Part shown: piece after piece, positions 11,654 through 24,499 of the stretch
Layout of the letters: each line of letters opens with the position of its first letter
Numbering within the stretch: the stretch's first letter is position 1
Origin: Camellia lanceoleosa
Taxonomy: Eukaryota; Streptophyta; Magnoliopsida; Ericales; Theaceae
Assembly: GCA_025200525.1 (NCBI GenBank)
Contig: CM045770.1
Span: forward strand, 135,374,200-135,438,199
Length of the DNA: 64,000 nt
Direction: 5' to 3'
Program-made: the position numbers and the translations under genes
Notes under the pieces: model-generated
Databases searched by the model: none
What the model was told of the DNA's origin: nothing
What the model saw: the letters and a program-made list of their open reading frames with translations, nothing else

Positions 11654-12771
11654 ATAATAACTAATCAAATAATTATTTAAAAAATTCATAACTACCATGA
11701 GTTGGACCCTCCACACCATGCCGATCAAAACATATCGACCTACCGTCGAAATTAATGACCGTTGGGGAGGTTGGCAGCATCCAAAACTTTAAATGCTTTG
11801 GTACCCAACTCAATTTCACCTGTAATCCATCAATCTCTCTTTCTCTAGAATTCCCAATTTAGCACTAAGTATCACTCATCAATTTCATATGTGAACTCTT
11901 TCTATGATTTCTGTTCACCAGATTCTCGTTTCACTCTGTCTCTCATCTGCATGCATTTCTCATTCTTCTCTCTCACTAGCTTTCATGTGATACTTTCCAA
12001 CCATCAATGCCGGCTCTAAAAATCAACATCTTTGGTGGGTTTTATTGAGTTTTGTCTCATACGAACTTGACAAGTAAAGGTTGGTACATTGAATTTTCTT
12101 TGTATGTTTCTTCGAACTTCTTGTTGGGTAGATGAACAAACTCAGGCGGATATTACAAAGTTCAAAGACTACTTTTTGAAATTTTTTATTTTATTCATTG
12201 TGTTCGATGTACCCAAAGACTATCTATTCATCCTTTCCTGAATTTGAGTTTACAACAAGAAAACTGAAAATCTGAGATTGGTGGGTCAGCAAATCTGAGT
12301 GAAAAATCAAAAAACAGATTTAGTGTAGGTGAAATTCTACCGATAAAGATTTTGATTCTTTTGTCATTGGAAGATCCGGAAGTGAAAATTTGTGGTTTAG
12401 GGTAAGAAATTAACAAGTGTGAGATTGAGGGAATAAAACTCACATCAAAATTAGAGATGGGTTGTCATTAAAATCTTATATAGTCAAGAAGATTCCAAGA
12501 TTTGTGAGGTAGGGAGGTGCGAAACCCATATAAAAAAACAGAGGTGGATTGTTTTCAATCAGGCCAGCATTGTGAATTTGTGAGTTTGAGAATAGCAAAA
12601 TCTATACAAAATCCAAGGTGGGTTGATTTCAGAAAGTATAGCAGTTGAGTGAATTCTTACATCTAGTAGAAATCACAGCTTTAAAATTAAAAAATACCCT
12701 TGAAGATTTGGGTTTTATTTGTTGGTGGTGAATTGTTTTGATCAACTGGTGCTGATTTTATTGAGAAGAAG
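11654..12771 (+). promoter_or_regulatory. Upstream region and 5' UTR of the glycerol-3-phosphate dehydrogenase gene
   Basis: No ORF of note. Pyrimidine-rich tracts with repeated CTCTCT/TTTCTC lie at about 11830-11990, typical of plant 5' leader or core promoter regions. I see no strong TATA box at a fixed distance from the start codon. The leftmost part may include the outer end of the E1 LTR, so a decaying retrotransposon lies within about 1 kb of this gene's start codon. Confidence 0.4.
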
Positions 12772-15700
12772 ATGGTTGCGGGAAGTATTGAGGCGGAACC
12801 TCATAGTGCACTTATAAATGGGGTTCAAAACCATAATGGTTTGGAGGAGAAGCTTGATGAACTTCGAAGAGTTCTTGGCAAAGCGGAGGGTGATTTGTTA
12901 AGGATTGCTGGTGTTGGGGCTGGTGCTTGGGGCAGTGTTTTTGCAGCTTTGCTTCAAGATAGCTATGGTCAATTTCGAGATAAAGTTCAAATCAGAATAT
13001 GGAGGAGGCCCGGGAGAGCTGTAGATAAAGCCACAGCTGAACACCTCTTTGAAGTGATCAATTCAAGGGAAGATGTACTTAGAAGGTTGATTAGGCGTTG
13101 TGCATATTTGAAGTATGTTGAAGCAAGATTGGGTGACCGGACACTCTATGCAGATGAGACATTGAAAGATGGGTTTTGTTTGAACATGGTCGATACGCCA
13201 CTTTGTCCTATGAAGGTTGTGACTAACTTGCAGGAGGCGGTTTGGGATGCTGATATTGTTGTGAATGGCTTGCCTTCTACTGAAACAAGTGAGGTGTTTG
13301 AAGAGATCAGTAAGTATTGGAAAGAGAGAATCACCGTTCCCATTATTATCTCATTGGCAAAGGGTATAGAGGCTGCATTGGAACCTGTTCCTCATATAAT
13401 TACGCCCACACAAATGATTAAGCGAGCAAGTAAGGTTCTTCTTCTAATTATCGTACCTCTTGTTTCAATTTTTTTAGCTTTATGTAGTCTCTTACAAATC
13501 AAGATAGATAAATTGCATGGTATCTCTTACAAATTGAAATAGATAATAGGGTTATTGTGCTGCTTTATTTTATTTTATTATTATTATTTTTAATTTCTTT
13601 TGAAGTGGAAATCTACTCGCTTTCATTTCTAAACCTTAATGTGAATGAATGGCAGCTGGAGTTCCTATAGAGAACATACTTTATCTCGGTGGACCAAATA
13701 TTGCCTCAGAGATTTACAACAAAGAATATGCGAATGCCCGAATTTGTGGCGCTGAGAAGTGGAGGAAACCGCTTGCACAATTTTTGAGGCAACCCCATTT
13801 CATTGTATGGGACAATAGTGACCTTGTCACTCACGAAGTTATGGGAGGATTGAAGAATGTATATGCCATTGGTGCTGGTAGGTGTAAATAGTTCATTAAT
13901 CTTCAGTGATTTATTTATTTATTTTTGATCGGCAAAAAAAATCTTTATTGATAGAAACATACAAGAAGAGTAGAGTACATCAATAAAGAGGAGCTCGGAG
14001 CTATCTCAAGCTTGGAGCTCCAGTTGGTGAGAAACCAACAAAAGGAGATAAACAAAAAACTGAAGCATTAACACCCAAAACACTGCCACAACAGATCAAA
14101 ACACTGCTGGTCTCTTATGCTGGCTGGTCTGGTTGCAGACCGACCACTGAAACAGCAGCAACTTCTCGGTTCACTCAGCTGTACAAACCAGAACACTCAC
14201 ACAGAGTACAAAGTCCCCTCTATTTACTAAGCCTCCACCACTTGAGCATCACCTGATGAATAACTAAGAGACCAGCAGACAACATAAGAAGGACATCAAA
14301 GGCAAATTTGCAGCAGAGGCACAAAACTCAGCTTTTCACCCCAAAACTCCAAAACAAAACTACAGAGCATACAGACACATCTGGCCCAAACCAAGAGTAT
14401 TGAGTTCACCAAGACACACAGCATGTCAGTAATCAACACAGAATTCAGAGCTTCATCCAAAACCCACACAGTCATAGAACAGCAGCACAGCACCAGCTTA
14501 CACAGCAGCATTCACATAACTACCACAGACCCACCCAAGCACCTTCTAATTTGCCTCAAATTAAAGATGAAATCCTGCACTGAAAAGCAGAAATCTGTAA
14601 GGTGTGGTTTTACCCAAAAAGCAATCCTATGCTTGATTAAATCACAAAGATCCTCCAAATTTGGGATAGTTGCTCTAAACACACAATCATTTCTGCACTT
14701 CCATATTGACCACATCACTACCAATGGAATTACTCCCCAAATCTTCCTTTCTAATTTCCTCAACTTCCCCCCTGCCCACCACATGAGAAGGCTCTCCACT
14801 GAGCCAGGTATAACAGCTTGGACATCCCACCATTTCAGCATTTCAGCCCAAATTTTCCACACAAATGGACACCAAATTAGTACATGGTTCACTGATTCAC
14901 TTCCATTGCCACAGAACACACAAGCTGTAGAGGCACCTTGAGCAATCACACCCAGATTCTGTAAAAACTCCTTAGTCTTCACTCTCCTTCTCCATGCAAA
15001 CCAACAAAAAACCTGCACCTTCGGAGGAATGTACTTGAGCCGTATCAGTTTTGTTATGCTCAAAGTGGCACCTGCAGTAGCCACAGTAAACTTATACAGA
15101 TCTGCTACATTTAGAACCCCGGAAGAAGAGGCTAACCAGACAGGATGGTCAGGGCACTCAGGACACAGATCAGGAGCTGCCAGCAGTAAATTAATTGGCC
15201 TATCCAGCTCCGGCTTCTCCCAATCATACAACTCCCTTCTAAAAGCCAGGGACCAACCTCCTGCTCTGGTTTTCTTGTCAACCATAAAACTCAAGGACTC
15301 CTCTTTTTCCATAGACAACCTAAACAGAGTTGGGAATTCATCCTTCAAGCAAGCAGATTGACACCATTTATCAGACTAGAAACTGATCCTCAGCCCATCC
15401 CCCTACCTTCAAATGGAAGTTATTCAAATAATACTCCTTTAGGCTATTACACTGATCAGCAACAGAGATGATCCCCCTCCAAACTGCTGAGTATGTATTG
15501 GATGGAATGAGTGATGGAATCCAACCACCCACCTCCATCTTATATTTGCTGCATATAACTCTTTTCCACAAAGCATCCTTTTCACTACCAAACCTCCACC
15601 ACCATTTGATTCACATCCCTCAACTTCCTAATGCCCAAACCACCTTGATCCATCCTTTTAGACAAATCCTCCCATTTCATATGGATTTTCCTAACCTGTT

Positions 15701-18700
15701 CAGAACCACCCCATAAGAAGGTAGCTTGAAGCTTGTCCAACTCTGAAGCAACCCCTTCAGGCATCTTAAACAATGATAAGTAAAACACTGGCAAGGCTGA
15801 AGTTACTGCTTTAATCAGAATAAGCCTCCCCGCAAAAGACAACATCTTCCTCTTCCAACCAGCCAGCTTACTTTTAACTTTGTCCACAACTGGTTTCCAA
15901 GTGGCCTTCTTTCTAGGATTAACTCCTAATGGCAGCCCTAGATAACTGAGTGGCAGTGTTTTAATTTTGCAATTCAGAACTGCAGCCATTTCATTCATCA
16001 TCTCCATAGAAACACCCACACCACATACAACACTCTTGTGAAAGTTTATTTTCAGACCAGACAAGATTTCAAAACATCTTAGCACCCTTTTGAACTTTCT
16101 CACCTCCTCCACCTCAGCTTCACAAAACAGAAGTGAATCATCTGCAAACTGTAAATGAGTCAACAAGACTCCCTTACAGCCTACCTTCACCCCTTTAATA
16201 AGGTTTTGCTCACAAGCTCTGCTCAACAACAAATGAAGACCTTCTGCTATTAGATTAAACAGAAAAGGAGACAGTGGATCACCTTGCCTTAGACCCCTTT
16301 GAGGGCTAAACTCTTCAGTAGGGGATCCGTTGACAAGCACTAAGACTCTTGCAGTTGTTACACACTCCTTCATCCAATTGATCCACTTAGCTCCAAACCC
16401 GAACTTACAAAACATAGAGAAGAGTAAGCCCCAATTAATGGAATCACATGCCTTTTCAAAATCCAACTGAATAAGTACTCCCTTCTTCTTGGCTTTCTTC
16501 CAACCCTCAACAACCTCATTAGCAATAAGCACACCATCTAGAATATTTCTTCCACTTAAGAACGCAGACTGGGGTTCACTAATGATATATGGCATAACAG
16601 ATTTCAATCTATTTGCCAAAAGTTTTGCTATGATTTTGTAAATTGAGCCCACCAAACTTATAGGTCTATAGTCAGATAGCCCAGTTGGATTGTCCCTCTT
16701 AGGAATGAGGGTTATGAAAGAACTGTTTATGCCTTTTACCAATTTGCCATTCCTATGAAATTCGTTCACAAAGTTAATGACCTCACCCTTCATGACCTTC
16801 GAAAACTTCTGAAAGCACAACAAATTAAAACCATTAGGTCCTGGTGCTTTGTTCCCATCACAGTCCATCACTGCTAATTTAATCTCTCCTTCTATAAATT
16901 CTGTTTCTAGCAGATCAAACCTCACTCTACCTTCTACTAATGGAAAATGACCCCCCAACTCAGGTCTTACTGGCCAGCTCTCTGTGTACTGATTTTTAAA
17001 GTATTCAAACACCTTGCTCTTCACTTTCCTCGGCTCTTCAAACACCACATCCCCTTCTGTAATAGAATTTATTTCATTTCTTATTGTTTTTCACTTTGTT
17101 ACTACATGAAAAAATCTTGTATTCTTGTCCCCTTTCATTGCCCAGTTAAGCCTAGACTTTTGTAGCCATAGCCATTCTATCATCCTACTCAATCTCCACA
17201 TTTCAGCTCTAGCTTCACTTCTCCTTTCCTTTTCCTCTCCATCAAGGTCTCTAACCTCAGCCAGAAGATCAAAGCTATGAAGTTCACCCTCTACAGCCTT
17301 CAATTTGTTTACAACATTTCCAAAAACCTCTACATTCCAACTTTTAAGGCCTCTTTTCAATATCTTCAACTTCTGAATCAGAATAAACCTAGCCCAACCT
17401 TCAACACTGGACTCTTCCACTTTGACTCCCAGAAACTCTGAAATTTTTTGTGCAAAAACCAAACATTCAAAACCCTAAAGGGCTTTGGACCCCAGTCCCT
17501 CTCATCCTTCATCATAAGAAGAGGGCAGTGATCAAAAACCATTATGGGTAGACCCCATAGCTTAAGGTTGAACATCTCAAGCCATTTTGGGTCTACGAAA
17601 ATTCGATCTATTTTACTCCACTTCTCACCAGCATATGAATTACACCAAGTGAATCTCCTCCCAAGTAGTGGTAAATCAGATACCTCACATTTATCAATGA
17701 ACTCATTAAATTCTCTCATGCCTCTATCTCTCCTAGAACACCCTCTCCTATCCCCAATTTGCCTAATCTCATTGAAATCTCCTCCTAAGCACCAAGGATT
17801 AGGGAATTCCTCCTTCAATTTCAGTAGGCAATTCCACAAGTTCCCTCTTGAGCCCACATCACTAGGAGCATAAATGTTTAGAATAGCACAATTAAATTGG
17901 TTAAAGAGGGTACCTGATAATAAAATAAATCTTCTATTGCTACAGCATTCTTTTACTTGGAAGACATCTGGGTCCCAAATGCACAATAATCCCCCAGCAG
18001 AGCCTACAGCATCCACCACCATGAACTCCATTTTGGTCCTAGCCCACACAGACCTAACTTCATCCTCTATTAATTCTGACTTTTTTGTTTCTTGGAACAA
18101 CGCAACATCTACATTCCTCTCCTAGAGGAGCTTCTTTACTTTGCCCCTCTTCTCCTTCCTCCCCAACCCTCTAACATTCCATGAAAGGATCTTCATAATT
18201 AACCACAATTTCTGTTATACATCCACCCAGCTGGTGTCCTTCAGATGCCACCTCTCACCCCCCCTTCAATACATTCCTTGTTCCTCAATTCGAGATCCAC
18301 TATTTTCTCCAACACTTTAGCACTTACCATTGAACTGTACTCCGAGAACCTCCCCCATTTTCAGAGTTGCTTCAGCTTCATTCAGGACCACCCTCCCTTT
18401 ATCAACTCTACCCTCTATTGATGCAGATAGGGACATTGCCGCCACTGCTGCCCGCCATACTGCAGCTTTGGGCAGTGCTCTACTTGTTGAGGCTCCTCGG
18501 CTCCCATACTTCCTCATCAGCTCGAAGGATTTTTTCCTTAGAAAATTCTGGTTCGATTTTTTCCTACTGTTGAACTTTTTCTTTCCCTTTCTAAGCCTTG
18601 AATGACCACTGCTGGGCTCCTTCTCATGGGCTTCAGAGAGGCTTGACACTCTCCCACCTGGCAAACCCTCATTAGACTTATTCCTTGCAATTAAGTCCTG

Positions 18701-21700
18701 CTGGCTCAACCCAATTTGAGATTTATAAAGCGCACCCACCTGCTCCGATGTATTGTTCTGGCCCAGACACACTTCAATATTCACACCTGGCCCTTCTAGG
18801 CTTGACCCACCTAGATTTCTAACAAAACCTGGCATACACATTTGATTTTCCCCGCTCTGTCTGGCAACCATCCCCTCTGTGGGGCCGGTCCTTTGGTTTC
18901 GACTTCCATCATTTGGTTGCAGGTCTCAGCTATCATTACCTTCTCCCTATCACTTCGAACAACTATGGCTTCCTCTACACTCCTCTGACCTACCACCTTT
19001 TCCACCTCCACACTCCAACTATGACCAGCTGGCCTAATTTCTTGAGGTACACCATATCGAACCTCCAGCTCAGCCGCTGATTCATCCTCTACATCCTTGT
19101 CAGCATCATCGTCTATATCCTTCCTGCTATTCCAACCCACACTGTGTTCCCCCAATGTATTTGAACTACCAAACTCAGCTGCATCTTGAATCTTATTACA
19201 TCTGCAAGAAGGTTTTAGTGTTCTCACTGTTACCACCTGTTCTTCGCAAACTCTCACTGGAAACACCATACCTCTACATTCCATATATACAACTGAATTA
19301 ATAGGTTCCATACTTTTAGTGGAGACCTTCACCTTTGCACAGACAAAGGAAAGTGGTTGGCTCATATCTCCTTCAAAACATAACACTTGCCCCCAGACCT
19401 CACCTATCCTTCTTACATTAAAACTATTCCACAGATGAAGGGGGATGCCATAGCAACTCAGCCAAACACATCTTTCCTGCTCCAGTACCTGCCCTGGTTT
19501 TCCTTCAGCAATATCTTCACACCAATCCAGAATCAGCTCCTTGATAGGTGATATCTTCAATGCCCTCTCCTCATTTGATCTGAATGTAATAACCACATCT
19601 CTTCCCCCACTTTCTCTTACCATAATATCCTCCATTCCTATACCTGCCAACTCCTTTTTCAGACTGACATCAGCATATTGAGCCTTCAATCTTATAACTA
19701 CACTCTCAAACAACCAACCATTTCCTACTTCCTCTGCCTTTAAGTAGATGCCCCCTAATCCCTTTGCCCTTTCTCCTGCCACCACCTCTACATAAGATCT
19801 TTGGTCTCTAAATCCCTTTGCTCCGGCTCTACCCTCTCCACCTTCAGTGACATGAGCTACTGGCCTCCGCCCTTGAGCACTTGATTCCCAAACTCAGCAT
19901 GTTTTACTTGCAATGGACGATCATCCACCCATAGGCCATTGGCCTTCTGAATAGCTATTTTGGCTACCACCAAGCAATCAAATCTCACAAAACCAAACCT
20001 GGTGTTGGTAGCCCTTCGTCTCTTTTTCAGTATGAAAACATCTTTTACCACCCCAAACTTCATAAAGAGATTGAACAAGCCTTTTGGATCGAATGAAACT
20101 GGAAGGTTATCCACAAACACAGTGAACACGCCTGCACTCTCCCTCGACCTCCATGGTCCTGATCTACCCTTAGCCCTCACAACTGGTATCCATCCACCCT
20201 CCATTACACACTTTCTTCTATCCAGTAAGTCACAGTCTTCAGTGATTTATATTTCAGGATCTGAGATATGTTCGATTTTTTAGTGTGACTGTGTGACGGA
20301 AAAATATTGCCAAGAATCCAAAAGGGAATATGTTGATCAATCTAAATTGATTGAGAATTCTAACTATAAATTCCCAATATTTGCAATTGATTTTGTTTTC
20401 CCAGGAATGGTAGCAGCTCTAACCAATGAAAGTGCCACGAGCAAATCAGTATATTTTGCACATTGTACATCCGAGATGATATTTATCACCCATTTGTTGG
20501 CTGAAGAACCTGAGAAGCTTGCTGGACCTTTGCTGGCTGACACTTATGTAACCCTGTTGAAAGGTCGTAATGCGTGGTATGGTCAAATGATTGCTAAAGG
20601 GGAACTAAGCCTCGATATGGGCGATAACATTAGCGGCAAAGGGATGATCCAGGTACAAATCCTGATTATACTACTTGCCTATTTATTTGGCACCGGCTAA
20701 TAAGCCAGCTTATTGGCTATAAAATCTCATCATGCTAAAAAAAGTTTTAGTTCATTTTACACACCCATTTCCTTTCAAAAAGTCAACTTTAGCCTCTCTA
20801 AAAAGGCAATAGAAAAGCCAAGAAAGTTATGAACATGCCAAACAAACTTACTTTCTTTTCGCATTAGCTTTTTTGTTTGCTTATTTTCAGCCAATAAAAT
20901 AGCTTTTCAGCAAACTCACAAAGATTATTTGTATGCTCCATGTCTGACTAGTGTAGTATGCTCAAAGAAATATAACGCTCTAGCATCTAGTTTTGTCTTT
21001 TTAAAACTTTTTTCAGCTTTGAGTTAGAATTTTTTACTTTTTAGGTCTATCTCGACCAGACGATTCTAAAAAAAAAAAAAGAAAAAAAAACCCTTACAAA
21101 AATTGGTGCTTTTTTTTTTTTTTTTGTGTCTTTACTAAACTTTTTGCAAAATTGGCTCAAATTGTTTTTAAATTTTTAAGATTTTATAGTTGAGATGGAT
21201 CTAAAGTAAAGAAATTTGACATAATTAAATAAAAAAAAAAAAAACCAACTAAAGACAAAAATAAGTCGAACTAAAAAAACCAACGAATAAAACTTCTGCT
21301 TTTGATCATTGGAACTGGTTGTTGGGGTATTAAGAAGAAATGGGCTGTGATTGTCTTCTGCTGTGGTCCCATTCAAATTGTATAATGACTATAGTGGCTG
21401 TTGGAAGTCATCTTTCTCAAAAATTTACCTTTAGGAGGTGCCATTATTAATGACATTTGATTTAAAACATGTATGCATCAGAAGCGGTGTATATTTGGCC
21501 ATAAGCTTTGTTGGGTTTGCAATTACATTAATGCTGTGTTTGAATCATGAATTTGGATAGGGATTTTGAAAGAGAAAGGGAAATGGAAAAAAAATTTAGC
21601 TTATAATTTCATGTTTGCCTCACTTTTTCCTGTTCTCTTTCCAAATCCCTATCTAAATCTATGACACTTCCTAAAGAGATTTATAGCATGCACTTCTTAT

Positions 21701-22814
21701 AGTTTCCACTGCATGAATTGAGGGATTGTCATCAAGAGTTCTCTTGAAGATAAAGCTTATATTGAGTTGACAGATTTAGATTTGTTAGGCTCCATTTCTG
21801 TCATTGGCAAAGAATATCGAGAAAAGTGTGGAAACGTTGGCAAATTGGATGAGAAGTTTTTATTTATTTATTATGATTGTGATGTAAAGGGTGCTATACG
21901 ATGATTGAACTGATTGCATATTGTAGATGAATTTGCGTTTTTCTAGATAAGCTATACATTCGGATTCTCTAATTTTCACTCTGCTTCGTTCATTTTACCA
22001 GGGAGTTTCTGCAGTAGGAGCATTTTATGAACTTCTGAGTCAGCCAAGTTTAAGCATACTGCATCCAGGAGAAAACAAGGCTATCGCTCTTGTTGAGCTC
22101 TGTCCCATCCTCAAGACGCTCTATAAAATACTCATAAACAGGTCAAATTCGTTACTTTTCTACATGAAATTCATATGATTCTTTTCCTCTCTTTTTGTTC
22201 CCCTACATTTTCAAAAACTGTTTTTGCATACAAAAATGAAAACGATGGATGTTTTTGGTTGTTTCATTATTTTTGTGTCTGAAAACACGAAAACGAAAAT
22301 GAAGAAAACGAAAACACAACTAAACATACTTTTAATTTTTTAATATACTTATTTATGTTGTCAACCCGAGTTTCATTAATAATAGATTTTCATTAGGGCT
22401 CTACTATACAGAGACGAAACATGGTACAACTTCTCCTTACAACGACTTTGTTTGGTAATTGTGTCATGCCAGAGTGTTTTGGTACAAACTTTGATTAGAA
22501 CTTATGGGGCATAAATAGTTTATATGAGCTTGAAAAGATTGATTATTGACAAGGAGAGGAATGAGTACTTAGTTTTTGCTTTTTGATTACTATGTCATTT
22601 AGGTCAATTTTGAATTGGAATATGAACACCTGAAAGCTCTATCATCTACTACAAATATCTCATTCCTGCTATGTTGTGTTTGATTTTCAGGGAGCAAAAA
22701 CCACAAGCAATTCTACAAGCATTGAGGGATGAAACATTGAATGATCCGCGAGACCGCATAGAGATTGCACAAACCCATGCTTTCTACAGGCCTTCCCTTC
22801 TTGGGCACCCTTGA
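12772..22814 (+). CDS. GPDHC1: Cytosolic NAD-dependent glycerol-3-phosphate dehydrogenase, 5 exons
   Basis: Catalyses reversible NADH-dependent reduction of dihydroxyacetone phosphate to glycerol-3-phosphate, feeding glycerolipid synthesis and cytosolic redox balance. Exons: 12772-13429, 13656-13877, 20405-20652, 22002-22141, 22691-22814. All introns are GT-AG and phases match, giving 1392 bases (463 aa), near the roughly 460 aa of the plant enzyme. Exon 1 holds the NAD-binding glycine motif VGAGAWG. Exon 2 holds [16 protein letters not shown] and [16 protein letters not shown], with the conserved substrate-site lysine in GGLKN. Later exons encode [14 protein letters not shown] and LGHP-terminal segments. 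There is no signal peptide, which fits a cytosolic isoform. Intron 2 holds an antisense LINE and intron 3 two MITE-like repeats. The reading frame looks fully intact. The gene symbol is by similarity to the Arabidopsis cytosolic isoform. Confidence 0.95.
14512..18196 (-). pseudogene. LINE ORF2 (endonuclease and reverse transcriptase), broken
   Basis: The start is [16 protein letters not shown] at 18196, the standard beginning of plant L1 endonuclease, with a TAG stop near 18126. Endonuclease motifs follow: [26 protein letters not shown] and FDHCPLL (18100-17460). A frame change occurs near 17460 and a stop near 17095. The reverse transcriptase (17048-15585) shows [41 protein letters not shown] and the catalytic FADD. 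After another break, 15348-14512 encodes a zf-RVT-type C-terminus ([19 protein letters not shown]). The domain order is complete but at least four lesions interrupt it. Confidence 0.9.
18317..20204 (-). pseudogene. LINE ORF1 (RNA-binding protein), broken
   Basis: From the ATG at 20204 the first ~115 residues contain an RRM with RNP2 (VFVDNL) and RNP1 (TRFGFVRF). It stops at 19857. The frame resumes at 19785-18811 with the region [15 protein letters not shown] followed by [13 protein letters not shown], typical of the DUF4283-like part of plant L1 ORF1, and again in another frame at 18871-18317 with a basic Lys/Arg-rich tail. In intact elements ORF1 coats the RNA for retrotransposition; here at least two frameshifts or stops disable it. 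Confidence 0.85.
20683..20860. repeat. Possible MITE remnant in intron 3
   Basis: The string TTTGGCACCGGCTAATAAGCC near 20683 and ATGCCAAAC near 20850 form a weak inverted pair of the kind seen at MITE ends. Boundaries and duplication were not established. Confidence 0.3.
21532..21671. mobile_element. Tourist-like MITE relic in intron 3
   Basis: Foldback arms match: GAATTTGGATAGGGATTTTG on the left against CCAAATCCCTATCTAAATC on the right, with TAA on both outer sides. The sequence is clearly related to the better preserved copy at 24500-24658 (both begin TGCTGT.TTTG). The terminal bases are eroded. Confidence 0.6.
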
Positions 22815-22853
22815 GAATTTTACCATTGCAAAGAAAACAAACTGAAAGAGGGT

Positions 22854-22859
22854 AATAAA
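22854..22859 (+). terminator. Candidate poly(A) signal of the dehydrogenase gene
   Basis: AATAAA 40 bases after the stop codon, followed by an (AT)n tract at about 22870-22885. The position is suitable for a plant near-upstream element; use of the site is inferred. Confidence 0.45.
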
Positions 22860-22889
22860 GGAATCAATATATATATATATATGTAGAAT

Positions 22890-23520
22890 GTAAATTCATT
22901 TGTTGGAAGACTTGTATGGTATTGTGACCAACAGAAAACATATACATACTGGCTTTGTGATTGACAACTTTTTGTTGTCTCAATTTACTTAATTGATTTT
23001 TTAAATTTACTCATGTGAATTTGGTTGGGAAGTTTTGATCTGAGTTTAAGAAATAAGTTTAAAATATCTTGCATTTAAAAAGAACATAACTTCACTAAAC
23101 ATCTGGTGTGAAAATAATTTTAAAAGAGCCTGTATTTGAGAATTTTTTTTAACTCGTATTTGATAAATAACTTTTTAGTTGGGATTGTTGGTGACAATTG
23201 ACACTTTAGACCAATGCATGGTTACATTTAGTTGTAGCACAATCTGAACCGGTGGAGCTCGTGGGTTTTATTGTGAGTTTTACTCTTGATGGTTTGAACA
23301 ATTTATTTTATAAATTTTTGTGTATAAATTATTTCCAAAAAAAAAAATTTAATTTAGTAAAATTATATAATTATAATTATATGATGAATCAAATTTTTTA
23401 ATGAATAACACATGAATTTACAAAATGAGTGATTCATATTATTAATATGATGGGACCATAGTTTTAAAACCATGATTTTAATTACGATCGGCCGACACGA
23501 TCGGAAAAATAGGGCACCGC
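22890..23520. other. AT-rich intergenic stretch, no gene seen
   Basis: Very AT-rich with short homopolymers and a small palindrome near 23360-23385 (ATTATATAATTATAATTATAT). No ORF or transposon boundary was recognised. Confidence 0.4.
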
Positions 23521-23527
23521 GATTTTT

Positions 23528-23806
23528 AGGTGAAAACCATCCACATGCGCTGGTTGGTGAAATGGTAAAGAGAAGTTTAAAGTGAAATGGTAAAGAAAAG
23601 TTTAAGTAATAAGATATTTCGTGTATTAGCACAGCGAAAACAAGATATCTATTTTTTTATTTTTTTTGTTTAAAGTGAAATAGATATCTTGTTTTCGCTG
23701 TGCTAATACACGAAATATCTTATTACTTAAACTTTTCTTTACCATTTCACTTTAAACTTCTCTTTACCATTTCACCAACCAGCGCATGTGGATGGTTTTT
23801 TCACCT
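23528..23806. repeat. Near-perfect long hairpin (127-bp arms, 23-bp loop)
   Basis: The left arm 23528-23654 is the exact reverse complement of 23678-23806 apart from a 2-base T/A run difference. The spacer 23655-23677 is T-rich. Each arm contains two adjacent ~25-bp direct repeats (GTGAAATGGTAAAGA.AAGTTTAA). Identical short ORFs appear on both strands because of the symmetry and should not be called genes. A transcript across it would fold into a long double-stranded RNA. It may be a foldback element or a recent inverted duplication; outer boundaries were not determined. Confidence 0.9.
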
Positions 23807-23879
23807 AGAAATATGCAATAATTTTAATAAAATTTTGCTTCTTGAAGAGAAGTCCAGTTTTAGTCTAATTGGGTCTCAT

Positions 23880-24480
23880 CCAAGGTTCTAAATCGTGATA
23901 TCGAGTAACGTAATGGTATCGATCGCAGAGTATCGGTATCGGTAGTATCGATCGGTACGTATCGGGAATCGGGGGTCACAGCAGTGAAATTTTAAAAATC
24001 ATTTCATAGATTTTTCAGCATTTTCTTTCCCATATCGGTCTGAACCGTTGAGTATTGACCTGTCGCGGCTTGTGTAACGGTTACAGACCGATACATACTG
24101 GGATGGTTTTTGTCGACGTCGCTCCTCCTCCCTTTTCTTACTCTTGTTGCTCCTCTACAACTTCCTACTACCTCAACCATAATAACATAAAGAAAAAAAA
24201 AAAAGAGTATAATAAACAATAATCAGCATAAAAACAAGGCAAAAAAAAAAAAAAAAAAACATTGTTACGAGATTTCATTTCATATTTCCTACATCAATGA
24301 AAAATGGGAATCGCCCATCTAATTGCCATTTCTTCATAACGGATGCACTTCTTACAAGTTTCCTCACTCACCCTAGCATGGCTGCACAATAAGCGAATGA
24401 GGGAGCTAATCTACTTGATTGTGTAGATGAAGATCACTTGGCTTGGGTATGCTGGAGGGGCTTCAACTAACTTTATTCTT
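23880..24480. repeat. Decayed repeat with ATCGGTATCG motifs and poly(A) runs
   Basis: Contains several copies of GTATCG/ATCGGTA at 23895-23975 and an inverted pair ATCGGTCTGAACCG...ACGGTTACAGACCGATAC around 24034-24095. A run of ~19 A lies at 24241-24260. Probably the remains of a nonautonomous transposon with a GGTTTTAAAA-type end, but no duplication was found. Confidence 0.4.
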
Positions 24481-24499
24481 TGCTCTTCGACAACCCTAA

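Larger units (their letters stand above)
13915..20235 (-). mobile_element. L1-type LINE, near full length, in intron 2 of the dehydrogenase gene
   Basis: 6321 bp flanked by a perfect 15-bp duplication TCTTCAGTGATTTAT (13900-13914 and 20236-20250). It lies antisense to the host gene. Read on the minus strand it has a 31-base leader, ORF1 (RRM plus DUF4283-like region), ORF2 (endonuclease, reverse transcriptase, zf-RVT) and a 3' end with AATAAAG, a T-run and TTGCCGATCAAAAATAAATAAAT, the usual 3' end of plant L1 elements. Both ORFs carry frameshifts and stops, so this copy is not autonomous now. Removing it leaves an intron of about 190 bp. Confidence 0.95.

Noticed and set aside
14423..18605. 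Several plus-strand ORFs over 80 codons
   Set aside because: They are antisense shadows of the LINE ORFs.
23363..23891. Mirror-image ORFs of ~63-89 codons on both strands
   Set aside because: They are the two readings of the perfect hairpin arms and have no other support.
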